Origin: Bacteroidales bacterium | GTDB taxonomy: Bacteria > Bacteroidota > Bacteroidia > Bacteroidales > UBA10428 | Length of the DNA stretch: 48,235 bases | Reading direction: 5' to 3' | Assembly: GCA_016926235.1 (NCBI GenBank) | Contig: JAFGOZ010000284.1 | Location: forward strand, 1-48,235 | Shown here: positions 1 through 9,382 of the stretch, piece after piece | Position numbering within the stretch: position 1 is the stretch's first letter | How the letters are laid out: the number at the start of each line of letters is the position of its first letter | The notes under the pieces: generated by a model | Seen by the model: only the letters and a program-made list of their open reading frames with translations | Databases searched by the model: none | Told to the model about the DNA's origin: nothing | Made by a program: the position numbers and the translations under genes

Positions 1-3000
1 TGACTCATTAAAAATCCAGTGAAATACCTCGGCAGTTCCCGATGAGCTTAATTGAGTTTCGTTAATATCGGAACAGAATTCAGTTTCGCCTTCGATGAGA
101 ATTGTTGGTTTATCGGGAGATTCAAAAACAGTAACATTCACTGCATTTTGGCTGGGCTTTGAGCAGTCTTCGCTGTTAACTACAACCACAAAGTATTCTC
201 CCGAAACGCCAGCCTTTAGAATATTTGAAGCAAATTCTGCCTGGTGTAGGCCGTTTCGATACCAATAGTATTGTAAGGTTTCATCGTTGTAAATACTGAA
301 AGTTATGGTGTCGCCCAAGCAAATAACCTGGTCATCGCCCGGAACAATTTGTGGCACCGCGGGTACACCTACAATTTCGATTTCTATTGTGTCTGATTCT
401 ATGTTTTTACACAAACTTGCATTGTTTACAACTGTAATTGAGTACATACCTGAATCGGTTGCAAAAACTGCCCCGGCGTTGCCAATAATTACCGAATCTT
501 TATACCAGTAGTAAGAATACCCGCTTAATACAGGAGTTGTAAGTTTGCAGGTATCGCCTTTGCACAGCCTGTTGTGGTAACCTTCTTCTATTGTTATCTG
601 CGGGGTAGGCGGGTTCTCTGAAACAGTGATAAGGGCAGACTCTTCTGAAATACAATTGGCTGTGTTGGTTTCTATTTCAAGGCTGTAGGTATTAACAGAA
701 GCTACATCCTTAATAATCAGAAAGGTGTCGGAAACACCCAGATTATCATTGTTTTTCTGCCAGCGGTAAGTACAGTCGACAAAATAAGGTGCGACCAGAA
801 TTGTGCTATCGTTCTGGCAAAATTGGGTGTTATACGATGAATTGGCTAAATCAATATTGAACTGGGAATATTCAACAACTTCTGCGATTTTCATATCAGT
901 GTCTGAACAACCATTGTTAGCAGTAATGGTAAGTGTTACAGAGGTTGTTTCGTCAAACTTTTCATTAACAGTTCCCTGGTAAAGCGATGAGTCGCCGTTG
1001 CTGTATTTCCAGAGCCAGGAAGCAACCACTACCTGAGAAACATCGGATTGGTCAGCCATTACAGAGGTTTCTCCCTTGCAGACTGGGTCAACTGTAAATG
1101 CTGCTGTTGGCGAGGGTTTTACAATAACTTGGTGGGTTCGGCTTGCACTGTCACCCGATTCGGTGTAGGCCCAAAGTGTTACTTCGAATGTATCGGCTGT
1201 CTGGTAGAGATGGATTGGGTTTGTGGGGTTTTGTTCAGTGGAGGTTGTGCCATCTCCAAAAAACCATTTTCTGGCAATAATTGTATCGGTTGTAACTGAT
1301 GTGTCTGCAAAGGTTGTGGGAGTTCCATAGCAAACAGCTGTGTCATAATTAAAATCGGGGCTGACATCATTAATAATGAATGTGTCAACTGAAGACCATG
1401 TTCCACCAATCATACCGGAAGAAACAGCTTGAACGCCCCATAAATATTCATTAACGGGCAATGAGTCTAAGATAAAAAAATTATTTACTGAAGCGTTTCC
1501 CCGTTCGGGAATATATCTAAAGCCTGTTGCTGTATCACTCATTGGAGAGACGATGTCAAAATCAGAACCCTTGGTAGCAACCCAAACATTATAGGTTACG
1601 CCCTTCTCATTTACAGGTGTCCAGCTTAAACGAATTCCATACCCTTCTGTTTGAGTACTTAATTCAGTGGGGCTATCTAGTTGAGTGGGGGAGTAATTTC
1701 CGTTATTTGTATATTTTAAAACCACCTCTCCAGTTGGAGTTCCCAATCCACTAGATATAAAATCAGGGTCTCTGTCATTGTTTAAGTCAGCCACATCGGT
1801 TAAATATGGCCCTTTTGAAAGTGGTTCAAAGAAATTAGTATTTAATTCTATGTAATCCCCTCCTTCATAGAAATATACTTTCTTGATATTAACACTACTT
1901 TTCCCTGATAATAGGATATCCAAGTCATGATCACCATCAAAATCTATCCATTGGGCCTTTCCTTCAGATATACCTCTTAAAATAAAATTCATTTCAGAAA
2001 AACTATGCATACCATCATTTCGGTATATTTTTGTGTAATTATTTCTATATTCATCAAAACCACATATTAGTAAATCTAAATCACCGTCATGATCGATATC
2101 TCCTAAATCGGCTGAACCATTTGAAAGGTTTTTAATAAAAGCCCCACACGCAGTAAAAATGCCTAAATTATTATAGTAAATGACGGAAGCGCTCGAATCG
2201 GCGACAACTAAATCAATCTGCCCATCTGAATTTAAATCACCCACTACAGATGCCGGATAACCTAAGTCGAAATCGGTTATGCTTTGTGATAAATTAAATG
2301 AAGTATCATTATTGTTTTCATAAATCCAAATACCTGTAACAGATAAAGTGTTTTTTCTCCCTCCTACGAGTATTATGTCTAAATCTCCATCGTTATCAAT
2401 ATCGGCCCAATGGCAGTTGCCAAAACGGAGGCTTTGTAAACCAAAATCCTTTTCTGTGAAATTCCAATTGCCTTCGTTAATAAAAACTAAAGAAGATATA
2501 GCACCCTCAATTTCACCCATAGCCAATAAATCCAAATCTCCATCATTATCAAAATCCCCCCAATCAAATCCACATTTTTTGATAACAGGTAAATTATTAA
2601 TTTTTGTACTAAAAACTCCGGCATCATTTTGTGCAAGAATAGTAGAACTAAAACCTCCGGCTGAAAAATCTAAATCACCGTCTATATCAATATCTGCTAT
2701 CTTTAAATATGGATTATCAGGGTTTAAATTAGTGACATTTATGTCTATTTCTCCTTCTGAGAAGATTTCTTTTATTTGAAAACTTTGCTCTAAAGAGAAG
2801 GCCGAAGCCTTATAGACGCCATCAATGGCTTGTACTTTGTAGAAGTAAGTACCTGCATCAAGCCCTGAAAACTTGAAAGTATTGTTTTTACCGCAATTGC
2901 CAATTCTGCATAATAACTGAGTGCCTGTTGATAATCTGGCATCTGCTCTCTTTAAATCGGCCTGACCTGATGAGGAGCCAATGCTAATATTATAGTTTAA

Positions 3001-4674
3001 ACCATTAATTCCTGATTCGGAATCATTACTCTTTTTCCATTGTATAGTTACTTCATTTCCTCTGGTTGAATAAGTAAATACAGATGGAGTCGAAGGTATT
3101 GAATTCCCTAAATCCCTATTATTCAAAAATATTTTTGCAAATTCTATATCTCCGGGCCCCATACCTGATATCATCAAGTCCAGGTCGTTATCATTATCAA
3201 AATCGGCCCAATCAATATAGCCTTCTTCTGCCGCGCCTGCTACTATATTTTCGACTTCAATAAATGTACCATCGCCATTATTTTTATAAATCAAAGCTGT
3301 CCTGTTCCATCCTTCGTCAAAATACCTGCCAACAGTAGCTATATCTAAATATCCATCATTATTATAATCGCCCCATCGACAGCAACCTCGAGACATGCCC
3401 TGCAGTCCTGCATTAACTTCAAGAAATTCGTCATTGCCATTATTTTCATATATCGATAATACAAAACTATTGTCAATCAATTTTTGACCATTTATTAATA
3501 AATCCAGGTCGCCATCGTTGTCAAAATCGCCCCAATCAAAGTAACCATTATAAATAATTGGAAGACCGGTATCCAATTCTTCAAAAATTAAGTTTCCTTG
3601 ATTTTTATATAATGTTGTATAAAGGTTTCCATCAATAGTTCGTCCGCTTATTAAGATGTCCATTAAGCCATCGGTATTATAATCAGCTATTGAAATTGAA
3701 GGATTTACACCCATATTTTTAATACCTGTTTCAACTTCCGTAAACGTCAAATCTCCATTATTTAAATAGCATTTAGTTATTACCTCATTTGTTAGCATAT
3801 CGTTGCCACAAACAATAATGTCTTTTAAACCGTCATTATCTAAGTCAACACATTTGGCGTTTCCCTGCTCAACTTGTGTTAATCCAGCAGCTACTTCAGA
3901 AAAAACATTTGAGCCCTGGTTTTCAAAGAGTTTTGTCATGCCAGGGGAAACTATTCCTGCTACCAACAAATCCAGATCACCGTCATTATCAATGTCGCCC
4001 CAATCTTGATTAATAGTGTTTTGTCCGGAAATATCAGTTGGTATTTGTGTAAAAGAACCAGATCCATTATTAACATGAATTCTATCATTCAGAAATACAT
4101 CCATATCTCCATCTGAGTCACTATCGATTATCGAAAATGGATAGTATGTTCCTGAAAAAACCTGGCTACTTTCAGTAAAGGTGTGTATGCTTACTTCATA
4201 ATCTTCCGTTTCGCCATATGTGTAATTTCCACACGGGGTATTATAAAAAGTACCATAAGCACACCTTATTCGAAGTCTTGTTTTAACAAACGGATTATCG
4301 GAAGGAACTGTAAATGGAATAGAGTTTGTCTGATAAGTGGCTGTTGAATGAACATATCCTAAATATTCATTTGCATCATCAAAGTCACCATCATTGTTAT
4401 AATCTAACCAGGCATAGTAATAGTTGGAACTGAAATTGCCACTGGTGATACTAAGATTGTAACTATTCCCAACAATTAGCTCAGTGGTCAGGTTATCATA
4501 AAGGGTATAAGTTGATCCTGAGCACCCAGTTGAATTATTTGAAAGGGTATTTAATACAACTCCATTAATGAAATCAAAAGAACAACCAGATGTATGATTT
4601 ACTGCGCAATAGTCCTGGCAGTTTGTAATCTTGAGAAATGCAATGGTAACTATGAAAACAACAGCGGGTTTCAT
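1..4674 (-). CDS. Giant secreted GEVED / FG-GAP / PKD / Ig-like repeat protein, 3' end outside window
   Basis: Open reading frame without a stop from an ATG at 4674 to the window edge (at least 1558 codons); the C-terminus is missing. Translation starts with MKPAVVFIVTIAFLKITNCQ, a signal peptide. Domains in order: a GEVED-type domain (about 60-160, ending GETEDYEV); a first block of FG-GAP/VCBS repeats rich in Ca-binding D-x-D-x-DGD motifs (about 165-520); a fibronectin-III-like domain ending with a KVQAID motif (to about 630); a second FG-GAP block (to about 980); another FN3-like domain; PKD domains with FGDGT (about 1100-1270); then Ig-like repeats to the edge. Such proteins are usually exported by T9SS and anchored or released at the surface; the sorting domain is presumably beyond position 1. 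It lies 80 bp downstream of the IS-split paralogue and shares its domain order. Role in adhesion is inference. Confidence 0.85.
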   Translation of the reverse strand, partial: MKPAVVFIVTIAFLKITNCQDYCAVNHTSGCSFDFINGVVLNTLSNNSTGCSGSTYTLYDNLTTELIVGNSYNLSITSGNFSSNYYYAWLDYNNDGDFDDANEYLGYVHSTATYQTNSIPFTVPSDNPFVKTRLRIRCAYGTFYNTPCGNYTYGETEDYEVSIHTFTESSQVFSGTYYPFSIIDSDSDGDMDVFLNDRIHVNNGSGSFTQIPTDISGQNTINQDWGDIDNDGDLDLLVAGIVSPGMTKLFENQGSNVFSEVAAGLTQVEQGNAKCVDLDNDGLKDIIVCGNDMLTNEVITKCYLNNGDLTFTEVETGIKNMGVNPSISIADYNTDGLMDILISGRTIDGNLYTTLYKNQGNLIFEELDTGLPIIYNGYFDWGDFDNDGDLDLLINGQKLIDNSFVLSIYENNGNDEFLEVNAGLQGMSRGCCRWGDYNNDGYLDIATVGRYFDEGWNRTALIYKNNGDGTFIEVENIVAGAAEEGYIDWADFDNDNDLDLMISGMGPGDIEFAKIFLNNRDLGNSIPSTPSVFTYSTRGNEVTIQWKKSNDSESGINGLNYNISIGSSSGQADLKRADARLSTGTQLLCRIGNCGKNNTFKFSGLDAGTYFYKVQAIDGVYKASAFSLEQSFQIKEIFSEGEIDINVTNLNPDNPYLKIADIDIDGDLDFSAGGFSSTILAQNDAGVFSTKINNLPVIKKCGFDWGDFDNDGDLDLLAMGEIEGAISSLVFINEGNWNFTEKDFGLQSLRFGNCHWADIDNDGDLDIILVGGRKNTLSVTGIWIYENNNDTSFNLSQSITDFDLGYPASVVGDLNSDGQIDLVVADSSASVIYYNNLGIFTACGAFIKNLSNGSADLGDIDHDGDLDLLICGFDEYRNNYTKIYRNDGMHSFSEMNFILRGISEGKAQWIDFDGDHDLDILLSGKSSVNIKKVYFYEGGDYIELNTNFFEPLSKGPYLTDVADLNNDRDPDFISSGLGTPTGEVVLKYTNNGNYSPTQLDSPTELSTQTEGYGIRLSWTPVNEKGVTYNVWVATKGSDFDIVSPMSDTATGFRYIPERGNASVNNFFILDSLPVNEYLWGVQAVSSGMIGGTWSSVDTFIINDVSPDFNYDTAVCYGTPTTFADTSVTTDTIIARKWFFGDGTTSTEQNPTNPIHLYQTADTFEVTLWAYTESGDSASRTHQVIVKPSPTAAFTVDPVCKGETSVMADQSDVSQVVVASWLWKYSNGDSSLYQGTVNEKFDETTSVTLTITANNGCSDTDMKIAEVVEYSQFNIDLANSSYNTQFCQNDSTILVAPYFVDCTYRWQKNNDNLGVSDTFLIIKDVASVNTYSLEIETNTANCISEESALITVSENPPTPQITIEEGYHNRLCKGDTCKLTTPVLSGYSYYWYKDSVIIGNAGAVFATDSGMYSITVVNNASLCKNIESDTIEIEIVGVPAVPQIVPGDDQVICLGDTITFSIYNDETLQYYWYRNGLHQAEFASNILKAGVSGEYFVVVVNSEDCSKPSQNAVNVTVFESPDKPTILIEGETEFCSDINETQLSSSGTAEVFHWIFNES

Positions 4675-4754
4675 TTGAGACTGATTTAATATGAGCATAA
4701 TATACAAAACAATCCTCTAAAAGCCAACGAATTATTGATAAATGCATAAAAATG

Positions 4755-7729
4755 TTACTCAATTATCAGATGTTCGGTCCAAACCTTATTTTCTGCAATA
4801 ATACGCAGTGTGTATATTCCGGTTTTTAGGTTTGGATTTTGTTCAGTTCCGATACGATAGGCAGATTTCTCAATTTTCTCAGAAATGATTTTCCTTCCGG
4901 TAATGTCTAAAATTTCCAGGGAGATATAGCCATAATAACTTCCTTCAAAATCGATATTAAAAATTCCCTGACTTGGATTAGGGAAGAGTATGATTGATAA
5001 ATCTGGAGGAGTATAACCGGCTAATTTAAATTTTGTTTTTTCAGTAATAAATGTATCTGCTATGGCTGTGCATCCTGAATCATCAGATATCTCAAGACTT
5101 ATAAAAATTGTATCATTTTCCAGATTTTCAATTGAACCAATCATTAAAATCTTATCTGTTTCATCCTTAACAATTTCATTGTCAATATACCAGCGATAAG
5201 TTGATACATTGTTGTTTGAACAGCCAACATAACAAATTGTAGGTCCGAATATGGTTAGTTTTGGTTTTTCAATGTCTGACTCAAAAGTAAGATCGATTTC
5301 ATCTGATTCTTCAAAACAGCCTCTGTTTTCCGGATTAACAGAAGTTACAAAATATCTCTCTTCTTCCAAAATTCCGATTAATGTTTTACTGGTAGAATCA
5401 AACCATTTTTCATTGCTTCGATTCCAGTAATAGTCGTAATTTGGATTAAAGTTTGTTACTTCGAGAATAACCTGGTCAAAGGGGCATCCGTTTGGTGTCT
5501 GGTTTTCAATGACTGGAACCGTTGGGTATTCAGCAACAGTAACCACAATGGGAGAACTGTATGCACTGCATCCGGATGAGTTTATAACTTCAAGTAAATA
5601 TTCTCCGGCCTCATAAACATCAATATCTGCTAAAGTTTGGTCTGGTATAGCACCTAAAATATCATGCCATTGGAAACTGAGTCCGGTAGGAGAGCTATTC
5701 AGACTTAATCTGACGGTGTTTCCATCACAGATATTTGTACTGGATTGGTTTCTGATTGCAGGTGTAGCTGGATTCTGATTTACAGTTACACTAACAGCTT
5801 CAGATTGTGCTGAGGCGCAATCCTGGGTGTTAATAACAGTGAGCCTGTAATTTCCTGCACTTTTAACAACGATCTCCTTTTCTGAATCTTCATATCCGCT
5901 TACAGACCAAATGTAATCTTTATAACTGGTTGTACCTATCATCCTGATTATTAAAGAGTCGTTTTGGCAGAATGTTGTATTTCCAATACTTTCTAAAACT
6001 GGTGTTGCCGGAGATGGTCTGACTATCAGTATTTTCGAATTTACACTTATGGCATTGCAGTCATGCTCATTAATAATTCTTACTGTATATGTGCCGGCTT
6101 GTGAAGCATCTATGCTGTCGGCAGTCTCGGCAGGTACAATGTCACCATCTTTTAGCCACTGGTAACTAAATTGGGGATTATATGGAACCCTTAACTTACT
6201 GCTATTGCCATTGCAGATATTAAGCGAGCTTTCATTTTCAATCAGATAACCTGTTGGTTCAGGATAATGTATAATGACAACGGTATCGGAAGAGAGTGAA
6301 CTGCAATGATAAACCGTATCTGTAACTTTGGCAATATATACTCCTCTTTCTTTTGCAAATTTCTCATGCGATGAGGTTCCGGTAGATTGGTTATCAATGA
6401 GCCAGTCGAAATGAAGTGCCGGATTATTTGTAACATCAAGTAAAATACTGTCACCAGGACAGAAATAGAAAGTATCTTTTACTGCATTAATCATCGGAAC
6501 ATCTGGTACAGGATTAAAAGTTATCTGTTTGTTGGAACTTGTAGTTGAACATAGTAATCCACTAATATTTGTACTATTCTGAACATATAAGGAATAATTT
6601 CCGGAAATATTTGAAACAGTTAATGAATCAGAGGTTGCTCCCGGAATCTGAACTCCATCCAGATTCCACCTATAAGTATAGTTTGCGTTGGTTTCAGCGG
6701 GATACAGAATAACACTATCACCCAGGCATTTAATAATATTACCAACAGGAATTATTGCTGATGGTGGATTAGGTGCTATGTAAACATTACTTGCATAGGA
6801 ATCAAAACAGGAATTTGTAGCCGTAACAATCAGAGTAACATTATAGGTTCCAGTATCAGTATAAATATGACTGGTATTACCAATTTCGTCAGAAGTTTTG
6901 GAATTTCCAAAATTCCACAGATATGAACTTACGGTGATATTGCTGGTATTTGTATTATCAGTAAAATCAGATACTGTGTTTAAACACACCGGCTCAGAAG
7001 AATACTCTGCCTGAGGTTTGTATTTTACAAATACCTCAGCCGAATCGGTTTGTTCAGTAAACTCTGATACAACTGTTAGTTTTACAGTATAGGTGCCACC
7101 AGTATCATAGGTGTGTGTTGGGTCCTTAAGGGTGGAATTGGAGCCATCGCCAAAATCCCAGAAATAGTTTACTATAATATCTTCACCAAGAACTGTTGAC
7201 TTATCTTCGAAAGTTGTTGGTTGCCCAGCACAAGTTGTATCAAAAGTAAAATCTGCATCGAGAGTAGAAACATAAAATGTATCAATAAAAGACCATGGTC
7301 CTCCTGAAAATGACTGATCAATAGCCTGTACACTCCAATAATATTTACCGGGTTCTAATCCACTAACCTTCCAGCTGTGTCCATAAGATGCATTTCCAGG
7401 TTGAGGTATATATCTGTAACCAGTTGACAAGTCCGATTCGGGTTGAATAATTTCATCACAATCAATAGTTGTTCCTAAACGAATATTGTATGAGTAACCA
7501 TATTGGTTATTTATCTTATCCCAATTTAGAAAAATATCTAACCCATTTTGTTCAAAGGACAAATTTTGAGGAGCACTATTTACTCTTTCGCTTGTACCCC
7601 AATTGTTATAAAGTATACAGGTTTGAAGTGGACTCATAAACCCATAGACTATATCAAGTCCTTTTTGATTATCTAAATCTGCAAAAACAATAGGAATATT
7701 ATCGTGTAGCAAGTAGCCACTAAAATCTA
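4755..7729 (-). pseudogene. C-terminal half of an IS-split giant FG-GAP / PKD / T9SS protein
   Basis: Reading frame with no proper start; the only candidate near the front is a TTG at 7712, which is an ordinary Leu codon of the unbroken gene. It begins inside an FG-GAP repeat (VFADLDNQKGLDIVYG), then an FN3-like domain with YYWSVQAIDQ, two PKD domains (WDFGDGS at about 185, WNFGN at about 265), about six Ig-like repeats, and a type-A T9SS sorting domain over the last 80 residues (LFPNPSQGIFNIDF ... TGIYTLRI). No signal peptide, so it cannot be exported by itself. The missing front is the frame at 9365-12304: deleting 7730-9387 fuses the two in frame (…TYTID|FSGYLLHDN…), giving 1963 residues. 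It may still be transcribed from within or through the IS. Confidence 0.85.
7725..7729. repeat. Target site duplication ATCTA, left copy
   Basis: ATCTA directly abuts the left terminal repeat of the IS and is repeated at 9383-9387 directly outside the right end. A 4-5 bp duplication is usual for IS1380-family elements. The flanking coding frame becomes continuous when one copy is removed with the element. Confidence 0.9.
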
Positions 7730-7747
7730 CCTAGATTCCGCAAGTAA
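7730..7747 (+). repeat. IS left terminal inverted repeat
   Basis: CCTAGATTCCGCAAGTAA; pairs with 9365-9382 on the other strand with mismatches only at positions 5 and 7. The inner CCGCAAGTAA block is identical in both ends and likely holds the transposase binding site. Confidence 0.9.
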
Positions 7748-7760
7748 ATTGTTGAAAAAA

Positions 7761-7793
7761 GCTGTAAAGCTTACTGCATTTGGGCTTTACAGC
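7761..7793. other. Hairpin inside IS left end
   Basis: GCTGTAAAGC (7761-7770) and GCTTTACAGC (7784-7793) form a perfect 10-bp stem with a 13-base loop, 44 bp before the transposase start. There is no T-run, so it does not look like an intrinsic terminator. Hairpins of this kind can mask the translation start on transcripts entering from outside the element and so limit transposition; that role is inferred. Confidence 0.65.
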
Positions 7794-7837
7794 TAAGGTA
7801 TTTTCACCTAAATTGGTGTTGCTTACAAAATACCGAT

Positions 7838-9142
7838 ATGAAAATACTAAATAGTGCGCCAATTTCTCCATTTGGGGGCTTAAACTTTGTTCTCAAAGAA
7901 TTCGACAATCTTAAAATTGATCAGATATTTAAAGATAACCTTCCTAAGCTATCATCAAACAGCAAATACAAATGGAAAGATATCCTATATTCTTTTTGGT
8001 CGATTTACTTTTGTGGAGGAGAAAGCATAGAAGATTTAGGTCATAATTTTAAAAACTTTTTGTGTGACATTCCTTATATGAATGTACCAAGTCCTGACCG
8101 AATATTAAGTAGATTTAAGGAACTTTCGGTTCCAAAGTCTTTTCGAAAGAGTCCCCGAGGGAAGGCCATTAACGAGTTGAGCGAAAATAAAGCACTAAAC
8201 TCATTAAATATTAAGCTACTAAAGAAACTTAATCCTAAAAAATATACTCGTAATGACCTAACACTGGATTACGACAATACGATTATTTATACCGAAAAGG
8301 CAGATGCAAAAAACACTTATTTAAAAGCTTTTGGATATCAGCCGGGAGTAGCGATTATAGGTAACGATATTGTTGGTGTTCAAAATAGAAATGGCAACAG
8401 TGTTGCTTACGCTTTACAGGATGAAACTTTAAAAGTAATTTTTGAAAACCTTAAATCAGAAGGGGTTCAGGTAAAAAATTTTAGAGCTGATAGTGCATCT
8501 TACAATTTTAATATCCTGAGTCTGGTTAACCAATATGTTGACAACGTGTTTGTTCGCGTAAAAATGAGCGAGAGTGTTTATGAAGTTATTAACTCTATAG
8601 ATAAATGGACGCAAATAGACACGAAAGATGGTAGAACATTATATAGAGGTTCCGCAGTTTTTACACCTTTTAAGAAAACTGCTAAGGAGCAAAATAAAAA
8701 AGAGCTGCTTAAAGAATATAAAATTGTTGTTACAAAAGAAGCTAATTGCGATGGACAGCTTAATATGTTTACCAATGAAGCTTGTGTATATGGTTGTATT
8801 ATGACTAATGATTTCACTAAAACAGATGACGAAATTGTATTCTTTTATAATCAAAGAGGAGCGACAGAACGAGAATTTGATGTACTGAAAAATGATTTTG
8901 GTTGGCAAAACCTACCTTTCTCAAAGCTTGAGCAAAACACAGTATTTCTAATACTTACTGCTATATGTCGTAACTTATATAACTATATTATTAGTCACTT
9001 CTCTAAAATATATAAACACCTAAAATCTAATTTCAGAATTAAGAAATTCATCTTTCGTTTTGTTTGTATACCTGGCAAATGGGTGAAATCGGGTAGAACT
9101 ATGAAGTTAAGGCTGTATGGCTCTTTGGCCTTTAAGACATAG
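7838..9142 (+). CDS. IS1380-like DDE transposase
   Basis: 434 residues from an ATG at 7838, a normal length for the family. It catalyses cut-and-paste transposition of the surrounding IS with an RNase H-like DDE fold. Candidate acidic residues: D144/D146 in LDYDN, D218 in RADSAS, and E344/E346 in GATEREFD, followed by FGWQNLPFS, a stretch typical of DDE_Tnp_1/IS1380 enzymes (Y/R-x-E region). The C-terminal basic segment (KFIFRFVCIPGKWV) is also typical. The frame is unbroken, so it is probably active. The family call is confident at the level of DDE_Tnp_1; IS4 is the main alternative, but the ends and the 5-bp duplication favour IS1380. Confidence 0.92.
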   Translation: MKILNSAPISPFGGLNFVLKEFDNLKIDQIFKDNLPKLSSNSKYKWKDILYSFWSIYFCGGESIEDLGHNFKNFLCDIPYMNVPSPDRILSRFKELSVPKSFRKSPRGKAINELSENKALNSLNIKLLKKLNPKKYTRNDLTLDYDNTIIYTEKADAKNTYLKAFGYQPGVAIIGNDIVGVQNRNGNSVAYALQDETLKVIFENLKSEGVQVKNFRADSASYNFNILSLVNQYVDNVFVRVKMSESVYEVINSIDKWTQIDTKDGRTLYRGSAVFTPFKKTAKEQNKKELLKEYKIVVTKEANCDGQLNMFTNEACVYGCIMTNDFTKTDDEIVFFYNQRGATEREFDVLKNDFGWQNLPFSKLEQNTVFLILTAICRNLYNYIISHFSKIYKHLKSNFRIKKFIFRFVCIPGKWVKSGRTMKLRLYGSLAFKT

Positions 9143-9364
9143 CCTAAAGAAATATTGAACAGCCAAATCTTACTATTAAACAAATTAACAAAGTGTGCCT
9201 TTGATATAAAAACCTATGCCTTAACCGTTTGTCTCAAGAGAATCAAACCCCATTCTGTTATAATTTTTTAAGTAAAGAAGCAAAACGTCCAAAATACCAC
9301 CACGAAAAGGAAGGGAAATAATACTTTGTCGCACAATAAGTCCAACTATTTAGGCTTGTATTTA
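9143..9364. other. Non-coding tail of the IS
   Basis: 222 bp between the transposase stop and the right terminal repeat. No convincing coding frame or second open reading frame is seen on either strand. Confidence 0.6.
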
Positions 9365-9382
9365 TTACTTGCGGATTTTAGG
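9365..9382 (-). repeat. IS right terminal inverted repeat
   Basis: Read inward on the minus strand it is CCTAAAATCCGCAAGTAA. It supplies the last five codons (Pro-Lys-Ile-Arg-Lys) and the TAA stop of the truncated gene that reads into it from 12304. Confidence 0.9.

Larger units (their letters stand above)
7730..9382 (+). mobile_element. Complete IS1380-like insertion sequence, 1653 bp
   Basis: Bounded by imperfect 18-bp terminal inverted repeats: left CCTAGATTCCGCAAGTAA (7730-7747) and right, read inward, CCTAAAATCCGCAAGTAA (9365-9382); 16 of 18 positions agree. Flanked by the direct repeat ATCTA. It contains one transposase gene of full length, a hairpin between the left end and that gene, and a 222-bp non-coding tail. 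It is inserted antisense within a giant surface-protein gene. Ends starting with CCT and a transposase of about 430 residues fit the IS1380 family; the assignment is from memory of family traits, not from a search. Intact ends and an unbroken gene suggest a recent, possibly still mobile, copy. Confidence 0.92.

Noticed and set aside
2348..2779. Plus-strand frame with repeated SKSPSLSIS-like peptides
   Set aside because: It is the antisense reading of the FG-GAP D-x-D-x-DGD repeats of the minus-strand gene at 1-4674; the repetition comes from those codons.
4574..4762. Small minus-strand frame spanning the gap between the two giant genes
   Set aside because: It overlaps the start of the 4674 gene in another frame and has no signal, domain or start context of its own.
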